Position numbers and translations under genes: made by a program. This document shows positions 33,213 to 39,973 of a stretch of DNA of 41,737 nucleotides, piece after piece; positions within the stretch are counted from its first letter, which is position 1, and each line of letters begins with the position of its first letter. A model generated the notes under the pieces. That model made no database searches. It was given only the letters and a program-made list of their open reading frames with translations, and was not told where the DNA came from. Source of the stretch: Acidobacteriota bacterium (GTDB lineage: Bacteria; Acidobacteriota; Terriglobia; Terriglobales; SCQP01); the NCBI GenBank assembly GCA_027314025.1, contig DAHVCP010000058.1, positions 89,711 to 131,447 of the forward strand, read 5' to 3'.

Positions 33213-33234
33213 AAGAAAAGCGAAAGTTTTTCGC
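33213..33234 (-). terminator. Orphan minus-strand hairpin with T-tract
   Basis: On the minus strand GCGAAA-AAC-TTTCGC is followed by TTTTCTT, the form of an intrinsic terminator. The nearest upstream minus-strand gene ends more than 700 bp away, so its purpose is unclear. Confidence 0.35.
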
Positions 33235-33432
33235 CAAAGTGCCGATTCTTGTCCATGTACGGATTTGGTTCCGCCCTTGGCAGCGGCCCGAGCAAACGCG
33301 CAACTGATTGGCACGGCATGGGTTCCTACTGCAAGGCGATATTGGGAACGGCCCGCCGGCGAGGCAGGAACAACGGCGCGTGAATTGCACGAACACCAGC
33401 GGCAACAGAATAGAGTCGAGGGGAGGCGAACC

Positions 33433-33708
33433 ATGATTGCGGGGCAAACAACCGGAGCCGTGAATCTAATGGACGCTTGGTTGCCGCATCTCATCGAGCC
33501 CGGCAGCGTCCTCGTCCTCAACAACTCCGCCGACGATGGCAGCGCTGGGTCGTTCTGCGCCCTGCTGCACTGCCCGTTCTGCGCCCGCCTGGTTGTGGTC
33601 ACCGAACAGCAATTCGCCGGCGAAGCCGCCGTCACCTGCGGCGCCGGCGACTGTCCGGCGCGGTTCTTTCTCCAGGACGGCATGCCGCTGCTGAACGCGC
33701 AGAATTAG
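33433..33708 (+). CDS. Small zinc-ribbon-like protein, unknown function
   Basis: A 91-residue protein I do not recognise. Residues 42-74 carry cysteines C42, C47, C50, C69 and C74; CPFC followed by CGAGDC would suit one zinc ribbon. The N-terminal half is hydrophobic and acidic without a signal peptide. A strong GGGAGG Shine-Dalgarno sequence 6-7 nt before the ATG supports a real gene. It is the only gene in the island between two inverted composite repeats (32942-33132 and 33721-33915). Confidence 0.75.
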   Translation: MIAGQTTGAVNLMDAWLPHLIEPGSVLVLNNSADDGSAGSFCALLHCPFCARLVVVTEQQFAGEAAVTCGAGDCPARFFLQDGMPLLNAQN

Positions 33709-33720
33709 CTTTCCATTCGC

Positions 33721-33915
33721 GGGGGCCGCGCCTTTTGCTCGGGGAGCAAAGCGGGCGCGGAAAGGCCGCGAAATTCCGCGCGCGGCGGCCAGCCCCCGGC
33801 AAGCGAAGCGGGGCGGCCCCCAGCGACGCGCTGGCTGGGCCGGGGCGGACTGGGGTCCCCGGCCCAGCCGGCGCACAAGCGGGACGCGCGGCACAGCCGC
33901 GCTGGGGCCCGCGCC
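33721..33915 (-). repeat. Composite intergenic repeat, right arm (R3 plus tail)
   Basis: Inverted relative to 32942-33132. Its head (33870-33915) keeps the flanks of R1 and R2 (GGCGC..AAGCGGGACGC and GCTGGGGCCCGCGCC). Its central hairpin is different in sequence but still paired: GCGGC-ACA-GCCGC instead of CCCCGCC-GCA-GGCGGGG. The tail (33746-33778) matches 25454-25486 at 31 of 33 positions. Confidence 0.75.
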
Positions 33916-33976
33916 AAGCAATTGAGTCCGGCCGGCCCCCGCAGTCGCGGGGTGGCCGAGCGGCGCGACAATGCGG

Positions 33977-35080
33977 CTAGCGCAATGCGCTGCCGGCGTC
34001 ATATCCCGCCCGCGCCCGTATCTTCCCCCGGCCCTTGGCGGCCCCGACCAGCTCGATCTTGATCTTCCGGTAGCCGCCATAGCGCAAGGGGCGGGTCGGC
34101 CGGTAGGCCAGGCTGTACTGGCTGCGCAACGCCGCGGCGATCTGGTTGAAGTCGCGCGCCATATGCCCGCTGCGCACGTAATAGGTCTCGCCGCCGCTCA
34201 TCTTCGCTACCTTGCGCAGCGCTCCGGCCCCGGCGTAGAACCCGTGGTAGAACGCCGGGTCGGCGGCGATCACCGCGAACAGCACCGTGTTGCTGTCCAT
34301 CAGCACGCGCGCCGCCTGCGCCGGCGTATGCTCGCTGCCCTGATCTTGCCCATCGGTGATCACCACGATGGCCTTGCGGCCCACCTGCTGCGCCAGGCGG
34401 TCGCGGCAAGCCTCCACGATGGCGTCCCAGAGGTGCGTGCCGCCGATCTGCGTGGATGAAGGGAATGGTCCCGGATTGTAGATCGAGGCGGCGGAGCCGC
34501 CGCCAATGTGCGCGTGGTGGACCGCCCGCGACAGCAACTCCGGGGAGGCGGTCAAATCCTGCAGCAGCCGGATGTCGGCGTCGAAGCCCAGCACAAAGGC
34601 CAGGTCCTTCGGGCGCAACACTTGGCGAAAGAAATCGCCGCTGAGTTCCTGTTCCTCGGGCAGCAGGTTTACTTGGCTCGGGCTCGTGTCCAACAGCCAG
34701 CCCAGCGTCAGCGGCTGGTTCTCGGCGGCGGAGAAAAACTCGATGCGCTGCGCCACGCCGTCTTCCAGCACGCGGAAATCCGTCCGCGTCAGCCCGGCGA
34801 CGAACGAGTTCTTATGCCGCACGCTGAAGACGACGTTCACCAGGTTGGCGTTGGCGACGATGGTGGGCGCGCGCGGCGCAGTCGGCGCCGGCGGCGGAGC
34901 CGCCGGCGCGGGCTCCGCGTGCGGCGTCGGTCCGCTCGGCGCCTGGGGCAGCAACTGCGCCCGCAACGGCAGCGCGGCGAAGCCGAGAGACGCCAGCAAG
35001 GCCAATACCGCCGCGCGGAGAAAAACGACTCGCATGCTAGGGAGGACGGCGCGCATGGGAAGAAGGTTTCTTTGCGTCAT
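33977..35080 (-). CDS. Exported VWFA-related acidobacterial protein
   Basis: A 367-residue protein of the VWFA-related family typical of Acidobacteriota (TIGR03436 in my memory). An N-terminal signal region (VVFLRAAVLALLASLGFAALPLRA cut here to its core) precedes a Pro/Ala-rich linker, a domain with VFSVRHKNSFVAGLTRTDF and FRVLEDGVAQRIEFF, and a von Willebrand factor A domain with the metal motif DTSPS in WLLDTSPSQVN and later VVITDGQDQGSEHT. Function is unknown; adhesion or protein binding outside the membrane is likely. The start could also be the ATG at 35056. It is divergent from the short lysine-rich gene at 35245. Confidence 0.9.
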   Translation of the reverse strand: MTQRNLLPMRAVLPSMRVVFLRAAVLALLASLGFAALPLRAQLLPQAPSGPTPHAEPAPAAPPPAPTAPRAPTIVANANLVNVVFSVRHKNSFVAGLTRTDFRVLEDGVAQRIEFFSAAENQPLTLGWLLDTSPSQVNLLPEEQELSGDFFRQVLRPKDLAFVLGFDADIRLLQDLTASPELLSRAVHHAHIGGGSAASIYNPGPFPSSTQIGGTHLWDAIVEACRDRLAQQVGRKAIVVITDGQDQGSEHTPAQAARVLMDSNTVLFAVIAADPAFYHGFYAGAGALRKVAKMSGGETYYVRSGHMARDFNQIAAALRSQYSLAYRPTRPLRYGGYRKIKIELVGAAKGRGKIRARAGYDAGSALR

Positions 35081-35155
35081 CGGCGCCTCACGATCGCGGC
35101 GGGCGAAAAGTCCAAGCGGAACTCGGCGGCCGGCGCCGCGGCGAAGATTTTTTTC

Positions 35156-35185
35156 TTGACAGGCCGCGCGCGCGGATTTTATACA
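35156..35185 (+). promoter_or_regulatory. Near-consensus sigma70 promoter of the lysine-rich peptide gene
   Basis: TTGACA (35156-35161), an 18-nt spacer and TATACA (35180-35185). The -35 hexamer is perfect and this is the best promoter in the window. Transcription would start about 35192, 53 nt before the ATG. Confidence 0.75.
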
Positions 35186-35244
35186 TTCACTAGTCCCGCG
35201 TGCGGACTCGTCCGTCGCGGATCTTGTTCACTGGAGAATAGCTC

Positions 35245-35313
35245 ATGGCAAAAGCCACGAAGAAACCCGCCAAGAAGGCCGCGAAGAAGACGGCAACGAA
35301 GAAAAAGAAGTAG
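35245..35313 (+). CDS. 22-residue lysine/alanine-rich peptide
   Basis: The reading frame begins MAKATKKPAKKAAKK and ends in KKKK: 22 residues, over half of them lysine, with the KKPAKKAAKK pattern seen in histone H1-like and nucleoid-binding tails. It is too small for usual gene calling. Three signals support it: a near-consensus promoter (35156-35185), GGAGA 8-9 nt before the ATG, and an intrinsic terminator 27 nt after the stop. So it has the layout of a strongly expressed single-gene unit. It probably binds DNA or RNA as a cationic peptide. Alternatively the transcript itself is the functional product. Confidence 0.7.
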   Translation: MAKATKKPAKKAAKKTATKKKK

Positions 35314-35339
35314 CCGTTTCTCGTAACCTAATGGCAACC

Positions 35340-35369
35340 GGGGGGCGCAGTTTGCCCCCCTTTTTCTTT
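35340..35369 (+). terminator. Intrinsic terminator after the lysine-rich peptide gene
   Basis: GGGGGGC-GCAGTTT-GCCCCCC is a perfect 7-bp stem with a 7-nt loop, followed by TTTTTCTTT. It separates the peptide gene from tsaC, whose ATG is at 35397. Confidence 0.9.
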
Positions 35370-35396
35370 GCTCCGCCGCCGTCGCGGCAATTTTTC

Positions 35397-36035
35397 ATGG
35401 CGAATTGGATACCCCTCGATTCCCAGTATCCCGCCCCAGGGGTCGTAAAGGAACTGGCCGCCCGGCTGCGTGCCGGCGGCGTGCTGGCCATTCCCACCGA
35501 CACCATTTATGGTTTGGCGGCGGACGCGCGCAGCGCCGCGGCGGTGCAGCGCATCTTTGCCGTGAAGGGGCGCGATGAGGGCAAGCCGCTGCCGGTGCTG
35601 GTCGGCGGGCGGGAACAAGCCGAGGAATTGGCGGCATCGCTGCCCGCGGCGTTCGCGCCGCTGGCCGCGGCGTTTTGGCCCGGCCCGCTGACGTTGGTGC
35701 TGCCGGCGCGCCCTGGACTTCCACCCCAGCTCCTGGCCGGCGGCGCCAGCATCGCGGTGCGCTGGCCGCGCGCGCCCATCGCCCAGGCGCTGCTCGCCGC
35801 CTGCGGATTTCCCCTCACCGCCACCAGCGCCAATCGCAGCGGCCAGCCTGGCTGCCTTTCCGCCGCGGAGGTCGAGGCCCAGTTGGGCGATCGGCTGGAG
35901 GTCATCGTGGATGGCGGTCCGGCCGCCGCGCCCCAGCCTTCGACGATGCTGGACCTGACCGGCGGCGAACCCCGTCTGTTGCGGGAGGGCGCCGTGCCGC
36001 GCTCCGCCTTGGCTCCTTGGCTGGCGCGGCAATAG
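35397..36035 (+). CDS. tsaC: L-threonylcarbamoyladenylate synthase (Sua5/YrdC/TsaC)
   Basis: Makes threonylcarbamoyl-AMP from threonine, bicarbonate and ATP for the t6A modification of ANN-decoding tRNAs. The 212-residue YrdC domain shows AIPTDTIYGLAADARSAAAVQRIFAVKGRDEGKPLPVLV (cut here: PTDTIYGL and KGRDEGKPLPVLV), WPGPLTLVLP, AVRWP and ATSANRSG. It lacks the C-terminal Sua5 domain. The conserved N-terminus begins at the ATG at 35397, after the terminator; an upstream in-frame start lies inside the terminator stem. Confidence 0.93.
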   Translation: MANWIPLDSQYPAPGVVKELAARLRAGGVLAIPTDTIYGLAADARSAAAVQRIFAVKGRDEGKPLPVLVGGREQAEELAASLPAAFAPLAAAFWPGPLTLVLPARPGLPPQLLAGGASIAVRWPRAPIAQALLAACGFPLTATSANRSGQPGCLSAAEVEAQLGDRLEVIVDGGPAAAPQPSTMLDLTGGEPRLLREGAVPRSALAPWLARQ

Positions 36036-36153
36036 CCGTCCCCTGCCGCGGGGCCATGCACCGGGCGTAGCTGACCGCGCCGCCGCCGTCCGAACAGGGC
36101 GAAGCCGTGATGGCGGGCGGGTTGCGCCAACCATTCGCCGGGCGACGTTCCTG

Positions 36154-36170
36154 TTGATCGGCGCGGCCCC
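36154..36170 (+). repeat. 17-bp dispersed motif, copy 2
   Basis: TTGATCGGCGCGGCCCC, identical to 28949-28965. Both copies lie just after the 3' end of a plus-strand gene. They are too short to class. Confidence 0.5.
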
Positions 36171-36216
36171 GGCGACCGGACCGAGGGCATCGGCGCCCTG
36201 CCCGTCGCTCGACTGC

Positions 36217-36222
36217 TACACT
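36217..36222 (+). promoter_or_regulatory. -10 box before the membrane protein gene
   Basis: TACACT ends 8 nt before the ATG at 36231, with no Shine-Dalgarno sequence, as in the other probable leaderless genes. Confidence 0.4.
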
Positions 36223-36230
36223 AGGCCGGC

Positions 36231-38129
36231 ATGCGGGGAGATCCAGCGCGGGAGCCATGGCTGTCTATCCCCCGCACCGCGGCGGGAGCGCAGCCCGCCG
36301 CCCGCGGTTCCGGGCGCAGCAAATGGACGCTGCTCCTGCCGCCGGCGGCTTGCGTCGCCGTTGGATGGGTCTTGGCGCTTGCTCCCGCTCTGGTGTTTCT
36401 GGGGCGCACCGGCAGTTGGGGTTTTCTTCCCAACTACGATGCCCAGTTGTATTTGCAAATCGCCGCCCGCGCGTATTTCTCCGCCGGTCAACACGCCGCC
36501 GTTTCCGCCCGTCTCGCGGCGCTCTATCCCCGTCTGCTGTTCACGCTCCCGGCCGTGGCTGCTCGCCTGGCGGGTTGGACCGCGTTCGCCATTAACGGCA
36601 TTTGGCGCGCCTGGTCCGGCGTGGCCCTGGCGCTGGGATTCTACGCGCTGTTTGTTTTGGCGTTGCGCCCGCGGCGCGCGGCGGCGCACTGGCGCGCCGC
36701 GCTGCTGGCCGTCGCCGTCATGGCCGAGCCCGGTCCGCTCTGGATCACATGGCTGCTGCACGGCGGCTGGCGGCCGCTGCTGGTCGGACGCCTCGGTCTC
36801 CACCCCACGCTTCAGCCCCTGTGGCGCATCGTTGATCCCGCGGTTTCCTTGCCCTTTCTGCTCGCCTTCCTGGCGTTGTGGCTAGCCGCGGCCCAGCGCG
36901 GCGCCCAGCGTCCGGCTTGGCCTTGGATCGCCGCGGCAGGCGGCGCCTTGGGCTTGCTGTTCTACGTCTATTTCTACGACTGGACCGCCGCTCTCGTCGC
37001 CTTGGCGCTCACGGCGATCCTGGCGCGCCCCCAGGCAAGGAATTGCGCGGCCATCGCCGCCATTGGCGTCGCCATTGGCGCCGCCGGCGCCTGGGATGGG
37101 TCGTCGCTGCATGCTCATGCCGCGCCCGGCGCCATGGCGCGTCTGAATGTCTTCGTTCCCGTCGGGCGCCTGGCATTGCGTGCGGAGCATTGGGGCTTGG
37201 TGGGCATCCTGCTGGTCTCCGCCCTGCTGTTTTGGATTGCCCATCGGCGCCGGCTGGCCGGCGTGCGAACCGCCGCGGCGGCCCCCGCTCCCGCGCCGAA
37301 CACCGCATCCCCGCTGGTTTGGCCTAGCGTGGTGGGCTCGCTGGTCGCCGCCGCATTTTTGCTCAGCAACTCGCAGTTCATCACCGGCATCGAGATGCAA
37401 AACAACCATTGGTACCGGTTTCTGGGGCATCCGCTCGCCGTGGTTCTGCTGCTGGCGGCCGTGGAGGGGTTGGTGCGCCGCCGGACGGCTCGCGCCGCCT
37501 GGACCGCCATTCTGATCGTGATCGTCATCTTTGGGATCTACCTACGCTGGCGGATTGGCCTACGCCAAACGGCCGCGCCGCCGACCGCGTCCGTCGCCGC
37601 ATTTCTGGCTGCCGCGCCGCCCATGGCGCCGGGCCGCACGGTGGCAGGCTCCCTGGAATATGCCGATCTCGCCGCCGTGGCATACGGCGCCCGCCCTCTG
37701 AGCGGCTACAGCACGCTGATTGATCCCGGTCTCGACGACCGCAATTGGTCCGCCCGCTGGGCCTTGAACGCCTGGCTGGCGGGACGGCCGCAACGCGCGG
37801 GCCGTCGCGGCATTCGCCGCTGGTTAGCGCAGTTGTTTGGTCCAATTCGTTCCGGCCCCGCCGCCGCCGACGGTCCGGTGATGTCGGCCGCCGAGCGCGC
37901 CCGCCTGGGGCGGCTGTCAAGCAGGGCCCTGCGCCGCATCCGCCGCTTGCCCGCCGCCTATCTGCGCCGCTACCATGTGCGTTGGCTGGCGCTGGCGGCC
38001 GGCCGCAATCCACCGCCCGTGGCGGGAGCGGACTGGAGTATCCGCGGCGCCGCGGGTCCCTGGCGAGTCTGGCGGCTGCGCTGGCGTTCCGTTCCCGCCG
38101 CCGCGTCGCCGGCGGTTAGTCCAGGCTGA
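36231..38129 (+). CDS. Polytopic membrane protein, unknown function
   Basis: A 632-residue protein with about ten hydrophobic helices, from a basic N-terminus through roughly residue 450, and a soluble C-terminal part. After the first helix comes NYDAQLYLQIAARAYF, an Asp-containing extracytoplasmic loop that recalls GT-C glycosyltransferases, and FYVYFYDWTAA occurs mid-protein. I cannot assign a substrate or confirm glycosyltransferase activity. The C-terminal half has an Arg-rich segment (RRGIRRWLAQLF). The start follows a TACACT box. Its 3' end overlaps the convergent metallo-hydrolase gene by 14 bp. Confidence 0.8.
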   Translation: MRGDPAREPWLSIPRTAAGAQPAARGSGRSKWTLLLPPAACVAVGWVLALAPALVFLGRTGSWGFLPNYDAQLYLQIAARAYFSAGQHAAVSARLAALYPRLLFTLPAVAARLAGWTAFAINGIWRAWSGVALALGFYALFVLALRPRRAAAHWRAALLAVAVMAEPGPLWITWLLHGGWRPLLVGRLGLHPTLQPLWRIVDPAVSLPFLLAFLALWLAAAQRGAQRPAWPWIAAAGGALGLLFYVYFYDWTAALVALALTAILARPQARNCAAIAAIGVAIGAAGAWDGSSLHAHAAPGAMARLNVFVPVGRLALRAEHWGLVGILLVSALLFWIAHRRRLAGVRTAAAAPAPAPNTASPLVWPSVVGSLVAAAFLLSNSQFITGIEMQNNHWYRFLGHPLAVVLLLAAVEGLVRRRTARAAWTAILIVIVIFGIYLRWRIGLRQTAAPPTASVAAFLAAAPPMAPGRTVAGSLEYADLAAVAYGARPLSGYSTLIDPGLDDRNWSARWALNAWLAGRPQRAGRRGIRRWLAQLFGPIRSGPAAADGPVMSAAERARLGRLSSRALRRIRRLPAAYLRRYHVRWLALAAGRNPPPVAGADWSIRGAAGPWRVWRLRWRSVPAAASPAVSPG

Positions 38130-39510
38130 CTTCCTCCCGCCACGCGGCGACTTCCACCCGCCACCCCAGCGCCGCCCGCAGCTCCTCCCGCAGCGCCTGC
38201 GCCGAGTCCGGATCGCCATGCACCAGGTACGTTGCGCGCGGCGGACGGCTGAATCCGCGCAGCCAGGTCAGCAACTCGGTTTTGTCCGCATGGTCGGAGA
38301 ATTGCTCGAAGGCGGCGATCTGCGCATGCACCGCCACCTGCGCGTGGTGAATCCAAATCGGCCGATGCCCGTCGCGCAGTTGCTGCCCCAGCGTTCCGGG
38401 CGACTGATAGCCGACAAACACCACCAGGTTGCGCGCGTCCGGCAGCCGCTGCGCCAGGTGGTGCAACACCCGCCCCCCGGTCGCCATGCCGCTCGAGGTC
38501 AAAATGATCATCGGTCCCGGGGCGGCATTCAGCGCCTTGCTTTCCTCGGTGGTGCGGTCGAAATGCAGCTCTGGCCAGCGGTGCGGCGAACCGTAGCGCG
38601 CCAACAGCGTCCGCGTGTCCGCGTCGAACTCGTCCGCATGCCGCAGAAACACCTCCATGCCCTCGATCGCCATGGGACTGTCAATGTGCACCGGCACGCG
38701 GGGAATCTTCCCTTCTTCGATCAGGTGCTTGAGCAGAAACAGCAGCTTCTCCGTGCGTTCGACCGCGAACGCCGGAATCACCACGACTCCCCCGCGCGCC
38801 AGCGCCGCGCCGAGCGTCGCCGCCAACTGCGGCCGAATGTCCACTTCGGGATGCTCCCGATCGCCATAGGTGGATTCCATCACCAGATAATCCACGTCCG
38901 CGACCGCCGCCGGGCCGCCGGCCAATCCGCTGCCGTGCAAGCGTCCGATGTCGCCGGTGAACAACAGCCGCCGCGCCTCTCCGCCGCCGAGCAGCAACTC
39001 CACCATGCAGGAGCCTAGAATGTGTCCCGCGCGGTGCAGCCGGGCGGTGATGCCGGGCGCCGGCGCAAACGGCGTCTCCCGCTCCACTTCCCGCATCAGC
39101 GCCAGCGCCTGCCGGGCGTCGGCTTCGGTATAAAGGGGCAGCGCCGGGGAGTGCGAGCTGGTCCCGGGATGCCGCTGGTGAAATGCCGCGTCCTCCTCCT
39201 GCAATCGCCCGGAATCCGGCAGCAGAATCCCGCACAGCTCCACCGTGCCCGCGGAGCCGTAGATGGGGCCCCGATAGCCGTCCCGCGCCAGCCGCGGGAG
39301 GTACCCAGTGTGATCCAGATGGGCGTGCGTCAATACCACGCTATGGATGGCCTCGGTGCTCACCGGCAATGGCTCCCAGTTCCGCTCCCGCCAAATCTTC
39401 GCTCCCTGGAATAGCCCGCAGTCCACCAACAGCCGCGTATCGCCCGCAGTGAGTAAGTGCTTCGAGCCGGTCACCGTTCCTGCCGCCCCTAGGAATTGGA
39501 TCGTAGCCAT
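38116..39510 (-). CDS. Beta-CASP metallo-hydrolase (RNA-processing type)
   Basis: A 464-residue metallo-beta-lactamase/beta-CASP protein related to CPSF73-like and RNase J-like nucleases. Motifs: FLGAAGTVTGSKHLL, HAHLDH in VVLTHAHLDHTGYLP, histidine in HRAGHILGSC, TGDIG, MESTYGDR, the beta-CASP region IPAFAVERTEKLLFLL, HIDSPMA, SSGMATGG and a C-terminal HADKTELLTWL and LVHGDP. All metal ligands are present. It is likely to cut or trim RNA. Start is the ATG at 39510, with TACATT (39525-39520) 9 nt upstream; the frame continues upstream without a family match. It is divergent from acpP and overlaps the membrane protein gene at its 3' end. Confidence 0.92.
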   Translation of the reverse strand: MATIQFLGAAGTVTGSKHLLTAGDTRLLVDCGLFQGAKIWRERNWEPLPVSTEAIHSVVLTHAHLDHTGYLPRLARDGYRGPIYGSAGTVELCGILLPDSGRLQEEDAAFHQRHPGTSSHSPALPLYTEADARQALALMREVERETPFAPAPGITARLHRAGHILGSCMVELLLGGGEARRLLFTGDIGRLHGSGLAGGPAAVADVDYLVMESTYGDREHPEVDIRPQLAATLGAALARGGVVVIPAFAVERTEKLLFLLKHLIEEGKIPRVPVHIDSPMAIEGMEVFLRHADEFDADTRTLLARYGSPHRWPELHFDRTTEESKALNAAPGPMIILTSSGMATGGRVLHHLAQRLPDARNLVVFVGYQSPGTLGQQLRDGHRPIWIHHAQVAVHAQIAAFEQFSDHADKTELLTWLRGFSRPPRATYLVHGDPDSAQALREELRAALGWRVEVAAWREEVSLD

Positions 39511-39519
39511 GGTTAGCGC

Positions 39520-39525
39520 AATGTA
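39520..39525 (-). promoter_or_regulatory. -10 box of the beta-CASP gene
   Basis: TACATT on the minus strand, 9 nt before the ATG, which predicts a leader of only a few bases. Confidence 0.35.
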
Positions 39526-39641
39526 GCACGGCTCCTGCCCCCCGGCGGTCGGCATGGCGGCTTTCCTCCCCCTGACGAACCCAAGGCCCAAGACCCCTGC
39601 GCCCGGCACCCATGGTCCCGCCGCATTTCCCCCGGCTGCGG

Positions 39642-39670
39642 TTGCCGCCGCCGTAGCCCGCCTGTATGAT
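39642..39670 (+). promoter_or_regulatory. Sigma70 promoter of acpP-fabF
   Basis: TTGCCG (39642-39647), 17 nt, TATGAT (39665-39670). Transcription would start near 39677, giving a 48-nt leader with GGGAGGA shortly before the acpP ATG. Confidence 0.65.
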
Positions 39671-39724
39671 GAGAGATTGCTTCGCCCGAAAGCCTAAAAA
39701 AGAGGGGCGGGAGGACCGGTACAC

Positions 39725-39967
39725 ATGGCCGAAAGCGTCGAAGAACAAGTGCGGCAGATCGTCGCTGAAAAACTGACCGTCGAACCCAGCGAGGTGACGC
39801 CCGATGCGTCCTTCGTCGAGGACTTGGGCGCGGATTCGCTGGACTTGGTGGAAATGGTCATGCAGTTCGAGGTGACCTTCGGCATCGAAATTCCAGACGA
39901 AGACGCGGAAAAGATTCGCCGCGTGCGGGAAGCGGTGGATTACATCCAAGCGCACGTGAAGGCATAA
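39725..39967 (+). CDS. acpP: Acyl carrier protein
   Basis: An 80-residue acidic helical protein that carries growing acyl chains on a phosphopantetheine arm. The arm attaches to S38 in [15 protein letters not shown]. Sequence [25 protein letters not shown] precedes it and [19 protein letters not shown] follows, all normal for fatty-acid ACPs. fabF starts 7 nt after its stop. Confidence 0.98.
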   Translation: MAESVEEQVRQIVAEKLTVEPSEVTPDASFVEDLGADSLDLVEMVMQFEVTFGIEIPDEDAEKIRRVREAVDYIQAHVKA

Positions 39968-39973
39968 TCCGCC

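Larger units (their letters stand above)
32929..33432. other. Intergenic repeat-rich region, left part of an inverted-repeat island
   Basis: Apart from the repeat arm at 32942-33132, this stretch has a hairpin at 33213-33234 and a weak promoter pair (TTGCAC at 33385-33390, AGAATA at 33407-33412) before the zinc-ribbon gene. I see no further gene. Confidence 0.5.
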
